From Gracilaria gracilis (Eukaryota > Rhodophyta > Florideophyceae > Gracilariales > Gracilariaceae): a DNA stretch of 64,000 nucleotides. The DNA is taken from assembly GCA_030374805.1 (NCBI GenBank), contig JARGSG010000014.1, forward strand, positions 310,001 to 374,000, read 5' to 3'. Positions within the stretch are counted from its first letter, which is position 1, and every line of letters begins with the position of its first letter. Shown here in pieces: positions 29,545-40,316 of the stretch. The notes under the pieces are model-generated. The model saw only the letters and a list, made by a program, of their open reading frames with translations. It made no database searches and had not been told where the DNA came from. The translations under genes and the position numbers were made by a program.

Positions 29545-31089
29545 TCAAGGTGCAATCATTGCCGTGGGCATCTTGTGAATGGTGTTTGCAGTCTCAACAC
29601 TGTGATGGACTACAACTTTTGGGCGCCGTTGAACTTTTCTTGGTTGCTCATCGACCCGATCGATTGCGGTGGGTGACGCTCTCTTCTTTGTCTTCGGAGG
29701 TCTGTATCCATCCAATGCCAAGACAGCTTTGTGCTGAAAATAAAACTGCCTGCATTGTCTTGGGGTCTTGTTCCCGACAGCGCTTGCAATCTGTGACCAT
29801 ACAGTGGGAACTGGCTTTGATTCCTCATCATCCGAAACATCAAAACGACACAAGGCGAAAATCAAGGCTTGTCTATCAGTTGATGCCCATCCGCGTCCAA
29901 GAGCTCCTTGTTTCATTTTCTCAGCCCTGAGAGTTAGCCTGCCTTCTTCATTATCACTGTCAGAAAACAGATTGGGCTCGTATATAAAATTGTCCTTAAT
30001 AGAACGCGACTCATAGGGCAGCTCCGCAAGTCGTTGAAGATACATTCTCTTGTTGTTCCTCTTCCTTATGTTGCCTTCTTTCGATAATAATTGCTTCAAC
30101 TTCAAACGAATCTTGTTATCAAAGTAGAAGCGCACAACATCTTCGACGGTCTTATGTTTGAAGAATGATGCGATACGACGAAAGTTCTTCCCGTGAGCAC
30201 TGAACTTGTCCAAAAAGAGAAGAATTTCTGTTCGGGTCCACGGATTGATGTACCGGGAACAGTAATGATAGGCTACAGGATCTTCAATGAGCATGCCGCC
30301 ATCACTTGCAGGTGGCAAGTATCCTGGGCAGTGGTCGGGAATACCAGTGATGCTACGGCCCCACCTTTCCAAACCACCACAGGTTCCACCGGCTGCTTCT
30401 ATTTCACTAAAGGCGACATCTATTTCGCTGGGAGTTTGGGGACCTCCGTTTCCCGCAGTAGATCTGGTAGCTACCAAAATTTCACGATCTCTGCGTCGGG
30501 CTGATTGTTTCTCTTCCTCAGTCATGGAAGCCTTTTGGGACTCGAGGCGTTTGATCCAGGCTTTCCGGCGGTGCATGTACTGTTTGGCCAACTCCTTCCG
30601 GAGGGCGTGGCGTTCCCTGTTCTTGTCTGCTACGACCTTCCGCACAGCGGTAGTGACACGTTCCACAGCCTCCTTAGCGTCCTTTATCGCGGCTTCGGCA
30701 AGCACCGGATGAGCTGGAATCGGAGCTACAGGACGATAATGCAATCTACGGAGAGCATTCTCAGCTACGGCGGCACGTGCATGGCCATCTTGAGAGACTT
30801 GGAGAACAGTAGGCCAAATATACACATCCTGGTTGCGCCACTGGGAGGACTCGTAGAGTTGACGTAGACATGGAGGCATCTCAGAGGCTCGACGTCCAAA
30901 ACGGTCATGTTGAAGAGACGAACGCTCTCTTTCAATAGCGTCCTCTGTAATTTGAATGGAACGTTCGACTGCCTTGATGCTTTGCTGCAAAGCATAGCGA
31001 TCTTGAACTGTTTGAAGCGGTTAGACACGAGTGAGAGGCCGGCGGCTTGTAGGAAAATAGCGTAACTTACGTTCGTCTTCTTGTACCAT
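29545..31089 (-). CDS. two-SANT-domain protein, NCoR/SMRT-like corepressor
   Basis: Spliced gene: exon 1 is 31089-31071 (MVQEDE plus one base) and exon 2 is 31007-29545; the 63-bp intron is GT-AG and the phase joins to give 493 aa. The main exon has no ATG near its beginning, which supports the tiny first exon. After an N-terminal charged helical region, a first SANT domain reads NPWTRTEILLFLDKFSAHG..FRRIASFF and DVVRFYFDNK; the second is WASTDRQALIFALCRF..W..IASAVGNKTPRQCRQFYF. The spacing and the 'K(T/S)..D(V/C)V.FYY' ending of SANT1 are as in NCoR/SMRT and yeast Snt1, scaffolds that activate histone deacetylases. Nuclear role in gene repression is likely. Confidence 0.75.
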
Positions 31090-31163
31090 TGTTGGAAAGA
31101 GGGGAGTTTGAAGCCAAAAGATTGACCAGTTACAGAAGAAGCGATAATAGTTGGATGGGGCGG

Positions 31164-31169
31164 TATATA
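31164..31169 (-). promoter_or_regulatory. possible TATA box of the two-SANT gene
   Basis: TATATA about 75 bp upstream of the exon-1 ATG at 31089 on the minus strand. The string is palindromic, so direction is not proved. Confidence 0.3.
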
Positions 31170-31205
31170 AGTATGGCGACGGGATACCCGGTAATTTTAA
31201 TGGAT

Positions 31206-31227
31206 GGGGGGAGGGGGGGGGGGGGGG
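31206..31227. repeat. poly-G tract
   Basis: A 22-base run of G broken by a single A. It lies in the divergent region upstream of the two-SANT and glucosidase II beta genes and could form a G-quadruplex. Confidence 0.9.
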
Positions 31228-31932
31228 TTGTAAGAAAGGACTGACAGATAACAGTCAGGAGCAGATAAGCAAGAGGGAGAAGGAATGAGAAACGGGAAAG
31301 AAAAGGGGGGCAGCGCAAGAGAGCAAGTAAAAAGAGCTTGGTCAGAAAAAGCACTTTAAGGGCGGCGAGCACGAAGAGGGCTTTTGCAGAAGAAAGCGCA
31401 GGGCGTGTGCGGTTAGAAGCTCAAGTGGTTTCTAACAAGGACCTCAGCCTTGAAACGAAATGATGAAAGGATCCGCCTGTGTATATTTTGGTGTGGCTCG
31501 TCTCAATTTTTAACCGCAACGAATTGTGCGTTGTTCGCTGTTTCGCGCTCAACGCGCCTGCCCGCGCCTGCCCGCGCCAGCCAGCTGTGTCACGCGCTCT
31601 AATTCAAAAACTGAGTACAGTACCAGCTAGCTGGCTACCAGCCTGCTACCTTATATTTATCTACGTACAGGTATCTGTCGATTCAGAACTGGCGCACGGT
31701 GCTTCAACGCGTCATCTTCGCGTGATCCACAGCTATTGCGCGCATGAGCAGCGTGTCGTAGATACGGCGGTGTAAACGACAGTTCACACACTTGACACTG
31801 CGGCAGGCCCATTTCTTCATCGACGTGTCTCATCCCCCTGGTGACCGCTTCCACGTCGCCCAGCAACATCGACCACCCCCTCGCCAATAACTACATCGCC
31901 CCGAATTGCCCCACTCGCCCTCGCTACCCATA

Positions 31933-33555
31933 ATGTCGCCAGGGGTGGTCACCACGCTGCTCATCTCTCTTCTTCTAATCTCTTTAACTAACTGTACTCA
32001 CGTGTGCATTCTACGTGACGCCCCCGATCTACCCGCACAGCCGTTGCCAGATCACCGTATCAATGATGACTACTGCGACTGTGCAGACGCTTCCGATGAG
32101 AATCGCACGTCTGCATGTTCCAATGGCTTCTTTTTATGCAAGAATGTGCACTATCGCCCAGTACAGATCTATTCGTCCTGGGTCCACGACGGATCGTGCG
32201 ATTGCTGTGACGGTTCAGATGAACCTCCCGGATCTTGCCCCGACACTTGTGCTGCGCTACGCGCAGAACATCTCAAAGAGGCTACACTAAGAGCAGATAT
32301 AGTCCGACGTGGTATAGCCACTAGGAACAACTATGTACGAGATGTCGAAAAAAGTTTGAAGGACGAGAGTTACGAATTAAAGAAGCTGGAGAAACAACTA
32401 GCCAGCATAGAACGACAGTTAAAGAGTCACGAGAAGCGGGCCGAGGTACTTCGGAAGCGACGAGATTGGGAGAATGGGATCAAACAAACATCAACCGATG
32501 ACTCCTCATCGTCCTCCGAGGCACCTCCGGAAGATCACCACTATGAAGCAGAGCACGATCACGACTTCGACGATGGTGAGATGCGGGACTACGATGGAGA
32601 AGATGATTATGAGCCAAAGTATGAAGATGAACATGATGATGATGAAGGGGTCGATGAAGTTCTGGCCAGAGGGGAAGATGCCGAAATGGATCCCTTTATA
32701 GGTGAGGATGAAGACGTTGGGGAAATTTTCGAAGATGTGCTTGAAGAGCAAGCCGACGACGGGGCTACAGCCGATCCAGGAATTGAAGATCAGGCAGCTG
32801 AACCAGTGTCGAGCAGTGAGAACGAGCCTTCCTCAACCTCAACCTCTGCAATCACACAGGACGCAGAACCCAAAGAAGTGCCAGAGCCATCGGATAATGT
32901 TGATGTAGACTCTCTCTGCGCGGAACTTGAGAGCAGCAGTCCAAACTGGTTTGTCCGTCGCGTTGTATACTTCAAAGCCCTGTTACTAAGCAAGATGAGG
33001 CGCTTTGTACCGGAGAAAATCATATCTTCGATTTCTTCGCAATCGTCTGATCTCAACACTTGCATCAGCAAAGCTGACAACGCCAAATGGGCATTGGATT
33101 CGAAGAAAAGAGAGATTCAAGGCAAGATTGACAACCTGAAAAAGAAGGATTCTATCGACTTTGGGGCCGACAACGCACTTCGGAAATTGTATGGAAGCTG
33201 TACGAAGGGAAAGGTAACCCAGTATGAGTTTGAGATTTGTGTGTTTGATACGGTTCGTCAGTACGAGAACGGTGCGTCGATTGCGCAGCTGGGCCGATTT
33301 GATGGCTGGGAAGGTGAAGGAAAGGATCGTGTCATGAAGTACAGCAATGGTGATACATGTTGGAATGGGCCGCAAAGAAGCATTAAGGTTGAGTTGTTGT
33401 GTAGCGACAAGGAGGAAGTGGTCAGTGTAGATGAACCGAATAGATGTACTTATCGAATGAAGTTTAAGACACCGGCCGTTTGTGAGAAGTACATGGTTGA
33501 TGAGATCATGGCCGACTTCAGCAATCCAGGTAGCGAGGGGAAACAAGAACTATAG
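31933..33555 (+). CDS. PRKCSH: glucosidase II beta subunit (PRKCSH type)
   Basis: A 540-aa protein starting at the ATG at 31933 (MSPGVVTTLLISLLLISLTN), a clear signal peptide. Two LDL-receptor class A-like modules follow, each with the calcium-binding CDCxDxSDE pattern (DDYCDCADASDE, DGSCDCCDGSDE). A coiled coil and a very acidic Asp/Glu-rich hinge lead to a C-terminal mannose-6-phosphate-receptor homology domain (about residues 405-520; YEFEICVFDTVRQ, GRFDGWEGEG, GDTCWNGPQRS, CTYRMKFKTPAVC). The C-terminus is KQEL, a KDEL-like ER retrieval signal. The subunit recruits the catalytic alpha subunit and recognises N-glycans so that two glucoses are trimmed in the calnexin cycle. The domain order is exactly that of the family. 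Confidence 0.93.
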   Translation: MSPGVVTTLLISLLLISLTNCTHVCILRDAPDLPAQPLPDHRINDDYCDCADASDENRTSACSNGFFLCKNVHYRPVQIYSSWVHDGSCDCCDGSDEPPGSCPDTCAALRAEHLKEATLRADIVRRGIATRNNYVRDVEKSLKDESYELKKLEKQLASIERQLKSHEKRAEVLRKRRDWENGIKQTSTDDSSSSSEAPPEDHHYEAEHDHDFDDGEMRDYDGEDDYEPKYEDEHDDDEGVDEVLARGEDAEMDPFIGEDEDVGEIFEDVLEEQADDGATADPGIEDQAAEPVSSSENEPSSTSTSAITQDAEPKEVPEPSDNVDVDSLCAELESSSPNWFVRRVVYFKALLLSKMRRFVPEKIISSISSQSSDLNTCISKADNAKWALDSKKREIQGKIDNLKKKDSIDFGADNALRKLYGSCTKGKVTQYEFEICVFDTVRQYENGASIAQLGRFDGWEGEGKDRVMKYSNGDTCWNGPQRSIKVELLCSDKEEVVSVDEPNRCTYRMKFKTPAVCEKYMVDEIMADFSNPGSEGKQEL

Positions 33556-33676
33556 ACGAAGCATAAACAAGCTTTGGAAAACTTTATACATATGTATCCT
33601 TGTACAATTAATGAGTGCACCTTCGACAAAAGACAAGATATGTCTTCAATTTAATGGTACCCAGATGGGGTCAGAA

Positions 33677-33874
33677 TCAACTTTGAGTCTGAGTAGGGGC
33701 AGTGGTTGGATGCTGCGATGCTTCTGATTGCGAAGGTGATGCTGGAAGCTTTCGATGCTTGCCCGTGTTGAAGTACACATTCACGCCCAGACCGGTCAGG
33801 CCGATGACAGTGGCACCGGCACACACGGCAGAAACGAGTCTGAAACCCTTGTCAGCCAGCGAAGCCGAAGACAT
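33677..33874 (-). CDS. small single-helix membrane protein
   Basis: A 65-aa frame from the ATG at 33874 (MSSASLADKGFRLVSAVCAG) with one Gly/Ala-rich membrane helix (about residues 13-35) and a basic patch NTGKHRK right after it, then a Ser/Pro/Thr/Gln-rich tail. The layout resembles small mitochondrial inner-membrane assembly factors (COX14/PET117-like size and topology), but there is no decisive motif. The frame is open further upstream and may include another exon. It is convergent with glucosidase II beta, 121 bp between stops. It could also be a chance frame. Confidence 0.45.
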   Translation of the reverse strand: MSSASLADKGFRLVSAVCAGATVIGLTGLGVNVYFNTGKHRKLPASPSQSEASQHPTTAPTQTQS

Positions 33875-35124
33875 GTTTGCAGGGAGGTTGGGAAAGCTGC
33901 AAACTGATGATGTATCGCAAGGTCTCACACTGTTTATCCTAGGTCACGATCTCACCCAGAGCTGAGAGCTCCCAAGTACCGGGGATTGCGAGGTTTCCAC
34001 GGGACAATTTTGAGCTTAGATGCTTGTACAAGACTGTCAAGTGTGAGGCTTCGAAGCACACTCTTCTAACACAGGACTTCCCGTGTCGGGGCCCCTGTCC
34101 GCTCCTCGTGAGTTCCGCTTGCAGTCCAGGCCATGATCGGCACATAGTAGATGGCTTGCAATTCAAATTGTCTTGTTGATAATGTAGTTAATTCCGAACT
34201 AATTAATGTGATCGGATTTGGCGTTCCTCGGCCGATCCACACACCCGGGGGACTGCAAGGGTACGAAGGCACCCTCGGTATGTAGAATCTATGACGATCA
34301 TCATGGATCTTCCCAAAGATCTATTGATTCCACACGCACCACACTGCACTGGCATGGCCAGTGGCCGTAAAGGTTTATGCCAATGCGGTGTGGTGCGGGT
34401 GTGACCGCGTGTTGTGGGATTTGTTGTGGGGGACAAAAAGTTCAACAACATCGCACTGAATTTTTTCCTTGGCGCTGACTCTTGAATTAACTTACCATGT
34501 AGGATAGATACCGTGTACACGTACCTACAGTACCCACTGACACTCTGACTCACTCTGAAATTCAGTCTGAATCAATCGGTTTTTGAAATACGTAATCGGC
34601 AAGAGAGTGACTATCGTCACTTTAGATCAAGGCTGTCGACGATGTTGCGAATCTGCTGCGAACCAAAAACAGCGGCATTGTCGCAAGTCGCGACGTCCAA
34701 GTTTTGGGTTCATGATTCATGATCATGTAAGCGGTTCTGTAGACTTCATCGAAAAGCACCATGTCATGAATGGACACTGCAGAATTATGGAAAGCTGGGG
34801 GCTAAAGCCTCCCCTTTATTGACGTCTTGGGGTAAGAATGATATGACGTCCCTCATACCAGCATCCACCAGTTAAGCTATACTGTACGTGAGCCCAAACG
34901 CCAACACACCAACCTCCATATGGTTCTTTGTCAAACGAGATGGAATGAATAGATCTGCAATACTTTTAAACCGGAAGCCACAAGAACAACGTCATAGCAT
35001 CCGGTCTTCCAAACAAATGCGTCAGTGACTGAATCACAATATCTGTGGGAAGCATCAAGTATGGTATGGCGGCAATAAGCGTCGGCGATTTAGAAACAAG
35101 CGATGAATGCCCGCAAACCACTCT
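33875..35124. other. intergenic region with a long imperfect hairpin
   Basis: About 1.25 kb without a supported gene. It includes the inverted repeat at 34331-34402. Confidence 0.5.
34331..34402. repeat. imperfect inverted repeat (hairpin)
   Basis: CGCACCACACTGCACTGGCAT (34335-34355, given here as 21 positions with two mismatches) faces its near reverse complement at about 34377-34397, with a 21-base loop; a one-base bulge lets the stem extend to ~26 bp. It may be a miniature element, a small-RNA precursor or a transcription-end structure. Confidence 0.5.
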
Positions 35125-36618
35125 TCAATAGTAGAACATTTCATCAGGTGGATATGCATTAGCAATGTATATCTCATCACGTCGAATCGGTCTCCAAATG
35201 CCATGTCGTAGCGCTATCTGAAAGCACGACAACGACATGCCTCGCATCCCCATCTTTGCAACGTCAGGCGGGAGATGCAGAAAAGCATTAGTATACTCAG
35301 CATCCACATCGAAATCTTCCGACCGTAACAGCCAACCATCGTCCATAACTTGTGAAACAATGAGCGGCATATCTCCACCCAGCAACGCATCGTAGCAATC
35401 GGTATCATCCGGCTGCAGCTCCCCCTCCTCGTCGGCCAAGCCGTTCCGCTCCGTGTCCACCGCCACAGGTCGCCATGCGGAGTCATTCGCGGCTGGCTCG
35501 TTCGCTGCCCGCTGCAGCTGCTCCACCTCATCGGGCAAGCCGTTCCGCTTCGTGTCCACGGCCAAAGGTCGCCATGCAGAGTCATTCGCGACTGGCTCGC
35601 TCGCTGCCTGCTGCAGCTGCTCCACCTCATCGGGCAAGCCGTTCCCCTCCGTGTCCACCTCCGCAGGTCGCCATTCAGAGTCAATGGCGGTTGGCTCATT
35701 TGCTGCCTGCTGCTGCTCCTCCTCCTCCTCACCGGCCGAGCCGTCTCGTTTTGTGTTCCCCTCCGCAGCTCGTCCTGTAGAGTGGTCCGCAGCTAGCTCA
35801 TCAGCCGCCTGCTGTTGATGACTCTTTCCGACGAGCTCGTCATTCGTTGTTGCGAAAGGGTGCTCCTCAACGTTGGGTTCGCTCTTGGAGTGGTGCGCAT
35901 TGCCATCGTTCCGCTGCGTTGCGGGTGAAGGCGCGTTCGCATGCAGCTCTCCGTTCATCGGTTGCGAGCTGAGGTGCGCGCGGCGATCACTGGCGGCGCT
36001 CGCGAGGCGCGCGAACGCGTGGCTGGACGCAGGTTGAGGCTCGGCGGGGCGCTCGCAGGCGGCCGAGCCCGGCGGATCAGTGGGCGGAGTGGGCGGTTGT
36101 TCCAAGTAGGTCCAATAGCTGGCGGTGGCCAGTTCGGTGATGCGCTGCGGAATGGTACAGATGCGGAAGTTGCGCAGCGTATACAAGGCGGTGGTGAGCA
36201 CGTGATCATCCTTGATGTAGCGCTTTCGGGTGCAGTAGTTGTGAAAGGTATAAAGCGCGGCCAACAGTTGTCGCCACTCGTCGTCGGACTGCAAGTACAC
36301 CTTGCGCGGCACGTAGTAGGTGAGGAACATGGTGATGGAATGAATGAGGCTCTTCGCGCCGTGGGTCTGCGCAAAGTTGACGCCGGTGCGACAGTTTCGC
36401 ACCAGACAGCCCTGCTTCTCGCACGAGGTCTGCAGCAACTGCAGCCACTTGTGGTGGCAATCGACGGCGCACTGCATGGCAAACTGGCGCAACAAGGCCG
36501 GGATGCGGGGCCCGTGCACGTCTCCGGGGCAGAACTTGGCGGCGACATTGTTGCGGTAGCGTCGATGTCGCTTTGGAACGGCGCGAGCTTGCGCACGGTG
36601 CGACAGGCGCCTCTTCAT
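35125..36618 (-). CDS. unrecognised protein with 33-residue tandem repeats
   Basis: A 497-aa frame from the ATG at 36618 (MKRRLSHRAQARAVPKRHRR). The first ~165 residues form a compact, conserved-looking Cys/His-containing helical domain (CPGDVHGPRIPALLRQFAMQ, CHHKWLQLL, HAKSLIHSI-like, WRQLLAALYTFHNYCTRKRY) that I do not recognise. A low-complexity Ala/Pro/Ser linker leads to four tandem repeats of ~33 residues around PANDSAWRPxAVDTxRNGLP and DEVEQLQ, encoded by 99-bp DNA repeats at about 35412-35817. The C-terminal ~70 residues are again non-repetitive (DCYDALLGGDMPLIVSQVMD). The basic N-terminus could be a nuclear localisation signal. The frame stays open another ~60 codons upstream of the chosen ATG. 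Function unknown. Confidence 0.6.
   Translation of the reverse strand: MKRRLSHRAQARAVPKRHRRYRNNVAAKFCPGDVHGPRIPALLRQFAMQCAVDCHHKWLQLLQTSCEKQGCLVRNCRTGVNFAQTHGAKSLIHSITMFLTYYVPRKVYLQSDDEWRQLLAALYTFHNYCTRKRYIKDDHVLTTALYTLRNFRICTIPQRITELATASYWTYLEQPPTPPTDPPGSAACERPAEPQPASSHAFARLASAASDRRAHLSSQPMNGELHANAPSPATQRNDGNAHHSKSEPNVEEHPFATTNDELVGKSHQQQAADELAADHSTGRAAEGNTKRDGSAGEEEEEQQQAANEPTAIDSEWRPAEVDTEGNGLPDEVEQLQQAASEPVANDSAWRPLAVDTKRNGLPDEVEQLQRAANEPAANDSAWRPVAVDTERNGLADEEGELQPDDTDCYDALLGGDMPLIVSQVMDDGWLLRSEDFDVDAEYTNAFLHLPPDVAKMGMRGMSLSCFQIALRHGIWRPIRRDEIYIANAYPPDEMFYY
35412..35817. repeat. four 99-bp tandem repeats inside a coding region
   Basis: Four consecutive copies of a ~99-bp unit, the two central copies most alike and the outermost (right-hand) copy most diverged. 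The length is a multiple of three, so copy number can change without breaking the frame. Confidence 0.85.
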
Positions 36619-37073
36619 AACGCCGCTGCCTCGCAGCGGCGTGTCCAGCCTGGGGCAGCGTGCGCGAAAGCCAGCTTGCGCGCGTAGCAGCAGCAGCAGA
36701 GCCACGCGAGGCAAGCGCGGCGCAGAGCCAAGCAAGCGCACGCGCGTGTGCTCAGTGCGCGTGCGCGCAACTTCAATTGAGACGGCGGGCGGACAATTGC
36801 GCACCGCAGCAGCTCAATTACAATTGAGATGGCGGCGGAGTAATTGCGTGACGTGTAAAGCGGGGGGAGCGGGGTGTAATGCGCGCGCTCGCAAGCAGCG
36901 CGGCGCAGCGCGCGCCACTCGAGAGAGCGCTCTCTCTCGCGAGCGCTCTCGCGACTGTAAATGGGCGCGCGCACCCCCCACGCGCAGCCGCACAGTGGCG
37001 CGCGGCGAACGGACGCGACGCACTCGCACACACACACACACACGCACACACACGCACACACACACACACACAC

Positions 37074-37134
<61 letters not shown>

Positions 37135-37416
37135 CACACACACACGCACGCGACACGCCAGCGCACGGCACGTGCGACCCGCGCAGTGCGCAGCGCGCAG
37201 GTGAGAGGAGAGGCGCCGCCGCCGCCAGTGCGTGCGCAGTGCGCAGCAGTGCGCACAACACCCCCAAACAAACAGAAAAACAAAGCGAAAAAAAAAAAAA
37301 AGAAAAGAAAGAAAAAAAAAGGCGCAACCGCCATGACGTAAGCGCGCACTGTGCAACGTGCTGCATTGCGTTTCGTCCTTTACACGACTCCCTCAGCCAA
37401 AACGAAAACGCACGGC
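36619..37416. other. GC-rich low-complexity spacer with a CA microsatellite
   Basis: Between two minus-strand genes. It holds alternating GCGC-rich sequence, a long CA tract, and an A-rich run (about 37290-37320). No gene was seen; long open frames here are artefacts of the repeats. Confidence 0.6.
37026..37150. repeat. long (CA)n microsatellite
   Basis: About 125 bp of CA dinucleotides with scattered CG variants. Such alternating purine-pyrimidine tracts can adopt Z-DNA. Confidence 0.95.
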
Positions 37417-38638
37417 TCAGCGCGCGCGCGGCGACGGCGGCGCCGCTGCCGCTGCTGCCGCCGTCCTCTTCCTCGTCGGCAGCGCCACGCCCGGGTGCAG
37501 CGACAGCGTATGTCGCTTGAGGTCCGACTTGCGTCCAAACGACGCCGAGCACGTCTCGCACACAAACGGCCGCTGCTTCTGGTGCACCGACTGTACGTGC
37601 CGCTTCAGGTCCGACTTGAGCCCAAAGTGAAGCGAGCACTTGTCGCACTCGAACTTGCGGCTCTGCTCGTGCACCGTCTGCACGTGCTTCTTCAGCACGC
37701 CCTTGCGTCCAAACGAGACGCCGCACACGTTGCACCGGAACGGCTTCTGCTCCTCGTGCACCGTCATGATGTGCCGTTCCAGATTAGGCTTTTGGTGGAA
37801 CGCAAAGCCGCACTGCTCGCACGTCCACGGCCGCCGTCCTTCGTGGATGTTCTGCACATGGCGGTCGCGGTGGTGCTTGCGACAGAACTTTGCGCGGCAT
37901 TGATCGCACTCGTAGCCCGCCGTCGAATTCATTCCGTCCCCATCCTCGGTCTGTTTCCGGCGCACAAACGAGCCAACGCAATGCATTAGTCACAGTCAGT
38001 AAAGCAGTCAACGCGTACAAACAGCAAGCACAACTCACCTCCGAACCAGAACGTGTGCCGTTAGCACGCGCAGTAGCCGGCGCCACAGGCGGTGTGGTCA
38101 GCACGTTGGACACGGCCGTAGGGCTGGTAACGGCCACAGCAGAGCACTTATCATCGCGATACTTCTTAGCTGCGCGCGCATGCTCGTCACTCTCCCTCGG
38201 CCTCTTCTTAGCCGACGGAGGCACGCAATACTTGGGAAAAACAGCGCCAGCGCCTGCTCCAGCGCCAGCGCCTGCTCCAGCGCCAGCGCCTATGCCAGCG
38301 CCAACGCCAGCGCCAACGCCCCTGCGCGGCGAGCGGCGTGCCGCAAGCGGCGGCGTGAGCGGCAGACGCGCCGAAGGTCGCAGCGTGTTGACGGCGGCCG
38401 ACGACGCCAACGGGGCCGACAGTGGCGCCGATGCTTGTAACAGCTGTGGTAGCGACGGCAGCGGTGGCAGCGGTAAGGCGGGTGGCGGCGGCGGTGCTAC
38501 GGGTAGCGCCCACGAAAAGGCGAGCGGCTGCGATGGATCGGGCTTGAGGCGGCGGCGGGAGGCGGCGGTGGCACGCAGCTGCATGAAGGTGGCAAACTCG
38601 CGCGCGCGAAAGTCGAGCAGGTGGCGCATGCACGACAT
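37417..38638 (-). CDS. five-finger C2H2 zinc-finger protein, two exons
   Basis: Spliced: exon 1 is 38638-38039 and exon 2 is 37950-37417. The 88-bp intron starts GTGAGT and ends CAG, and the phase-0 junction keeps the frame, giving 377 aa. Exon 1 encodes a short N-terminal helix (MSCMRHLLDFRAREFATFMQ), Pro/Ala-rich sequence and a Gly-Ala repeat; exon 2 encodes five classical fingers with V/I-H-E/Q linkers, e.g. CDQCRAKFCRKHHRDRHVQ, CEQCGFAFHQKPNLERHIM and two nearly identical ones with FGLKSDLKRHVQ and FGRKSDLKRHTL. It ends in an Ala-rich basic tail (RKRTAAAAAAAPPSPRAR). A DNA-binding nuclear regulator is likely. The Gly-Ala tract is encoded by 18-bp DNA repeats at about 38242-38325. Confidence 0.8.
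38242..38325. repeat. 18-bp tandem repeat encoding a Gly-Ala tract
   Basis: Units of GCGCCAGCGCCTGCTCCA and shorter variants repeated through exon 1 of the five-finger gene. Confidence 0.85.
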
Positions 38639-39724
38639 GGCTTTGCAGAGGTAGCGGGGATGGAGTGGAACAGCGGTGGGGCGGGCAAAGGAAAGCGCGG
38701 TACAAGTGGGGAAGGAGGAGGTGGGGGGGCGGGGCGGAGGCGGAAGGGCAGTGGCGCAGGGGAGGAAGGGGGCGGCTAATAAGAGGAGAGCGGAGTGGAA
38801 GGGACGAGTATGCGCGGGGAGGGGGGCGGTTGAAAAAGCGGCGGCAGCGACGCGCGGGCAGCACGACGGACGGTTGGGCGCGCGTGTCGCTGGCGGACAC
38901 GGCGGAGCGCTGCGCGTGGCACGGCGGCGCGCGCGGACGCGCGGCTGGCACACAGCGCCGGACGGGCGCGGCCACTGCGTGACGCGCGCGCGTGCGGCGC
39001 GCACGTACTCCACCAAACGGCTCGTTGTGACGCGGCTGCCGCGGCGGTGGTGCCGTGCACTGCGCAGCGCAACGTGTGTGCGGCTGATTGGGCAGCGCCG
39101 GAAAGCGCGCGCGCGCCAGCGGCGGCGGTAGGAATGCGCTGACGCACCAAGTCATTTGCCAACAGAACAAGACACGAGCGACCGGCTGTGCGCCGCACTG
39201 GCGGCGACGTCAGCGTATACCGGTACTACGTGATACATATGATACCAATCGTAACCGCATGTACGTTTGTATCTATCATAATATTGCATATTATGCACCC
39301 ACTCGAGCTTTGCTGCGCGCTGCGCGCTGCGCGCACTGCATGACGTCAAGCGCCGTATCTATCTGCGTCAGCCGCCACGGCTGGGGCCACACCCGCCACG
39401 GCTGGGGCCGCACCCGCCACCGCCGCCACGCGCCAGCGCCAGCGCCAGCACACCCACTTGGGTGTGTGTTTCGCTTCGCCCCTTCCCCTCCGCCGCCGCC
39501 GCCACTGCCGCTGCCGCTGCGGCGCGCGCTGCGTCGCGCGCATTTGCGCCGTCACGTCACGCGCGAGCCTTACTGTTGCGCGCGTTGCGTGCGCGCGCGC
39601 GCGCGCCGCCGCCCGCCTGACAGCGCGCCAATTACACCGTGTTTTGTTGTTGTTTTTGCGCACAGCCTTCGCGCTCGTCACACGTCATGAGCGTGCGCGC
39701 GCCGTTTCTGCGTTCGCTTTGCGT

Positions 39725-39769
<45 letters not shown>

Positions 39770-40316
39770 CGCCGCTGCTGCCGCCGCCGTCGCGCCGATC
39801 TTTGTCATCGTCATCACCGCTGACGCGGTCGCTGACGCGGTCGCTGACGCGGTCGCTGACGCGGTCGCTGACGCCGCCCCCCCGCGCCGCTGACGCCATC
39901 ACCTCCGCGCTGCTGCGCCGCCAGTTTGTCAGCACGCAATCGGATCAAAAATTTTCAGCAACTTGCTGCCAAATTTAGAGCTTTTGTTGAATCATTTGAC
40001 ACGCAATCTTCCTGATATCGCTGAAACTGCGCTCAGCCACGTGCCCTCTCTCCACCACATCGCCAACCCGCCCGGCCATCGCTCCCCCGCCTCCATTCCA
40101 CCGCCGAGCCTTCCCCCCTATCCATCGCCCGCCGCCGCCGTCGTCCACATCGCTATCGTAACTCCCCGATTCCCCGCCCCCATTTAAAACCCCGCTGTCC
40201 GCCCGCTGTTCGCTCCCCTCGCCCTCCCTCCCTCCACCCTTTCTTCCGCCATTCTCCCCGCACTCCGCCTTCAGCTTTTGCCCTCCCCCACTCTTCCACC
40301 ACCACTTCCATACGCC
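38639..40316. other. GC-rich low-complexity region with several tandem repeats
   Basis: A 1.7-kb divergent spacer between the five-finger and F-box genes. It contains two 21-bp units around CGCCACGGCTGGGGCC (about 39372-39416), a (CCGCCT)n tract (about 39729-39780) and five 12-bp GCTGACGCGGTC units (about 39820-39870). The many Arg- or Ala-rich frames are compositional artefacts; I see no gene. Confidence 0.65.
39820..39870. repeat. 12-bp tandem repeat (GCTGACGCGGTC)
   Basis: About five near-perfect consecutive units, read directly. Confidence 0.9.

Noticed and set aside
36641-37735. Several long frames encoding His-Thr or Cys-Val repeats.
   Set aside because: These are translations of the (CA)n microsatellite and carry no other signal.
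39346-39935. Arg- and Ala-rich frames in the GC-rich spacer.
   Set aside because: They follow the CCGCCT and 12-bp tandem repeats and have no domain or splice evidence.
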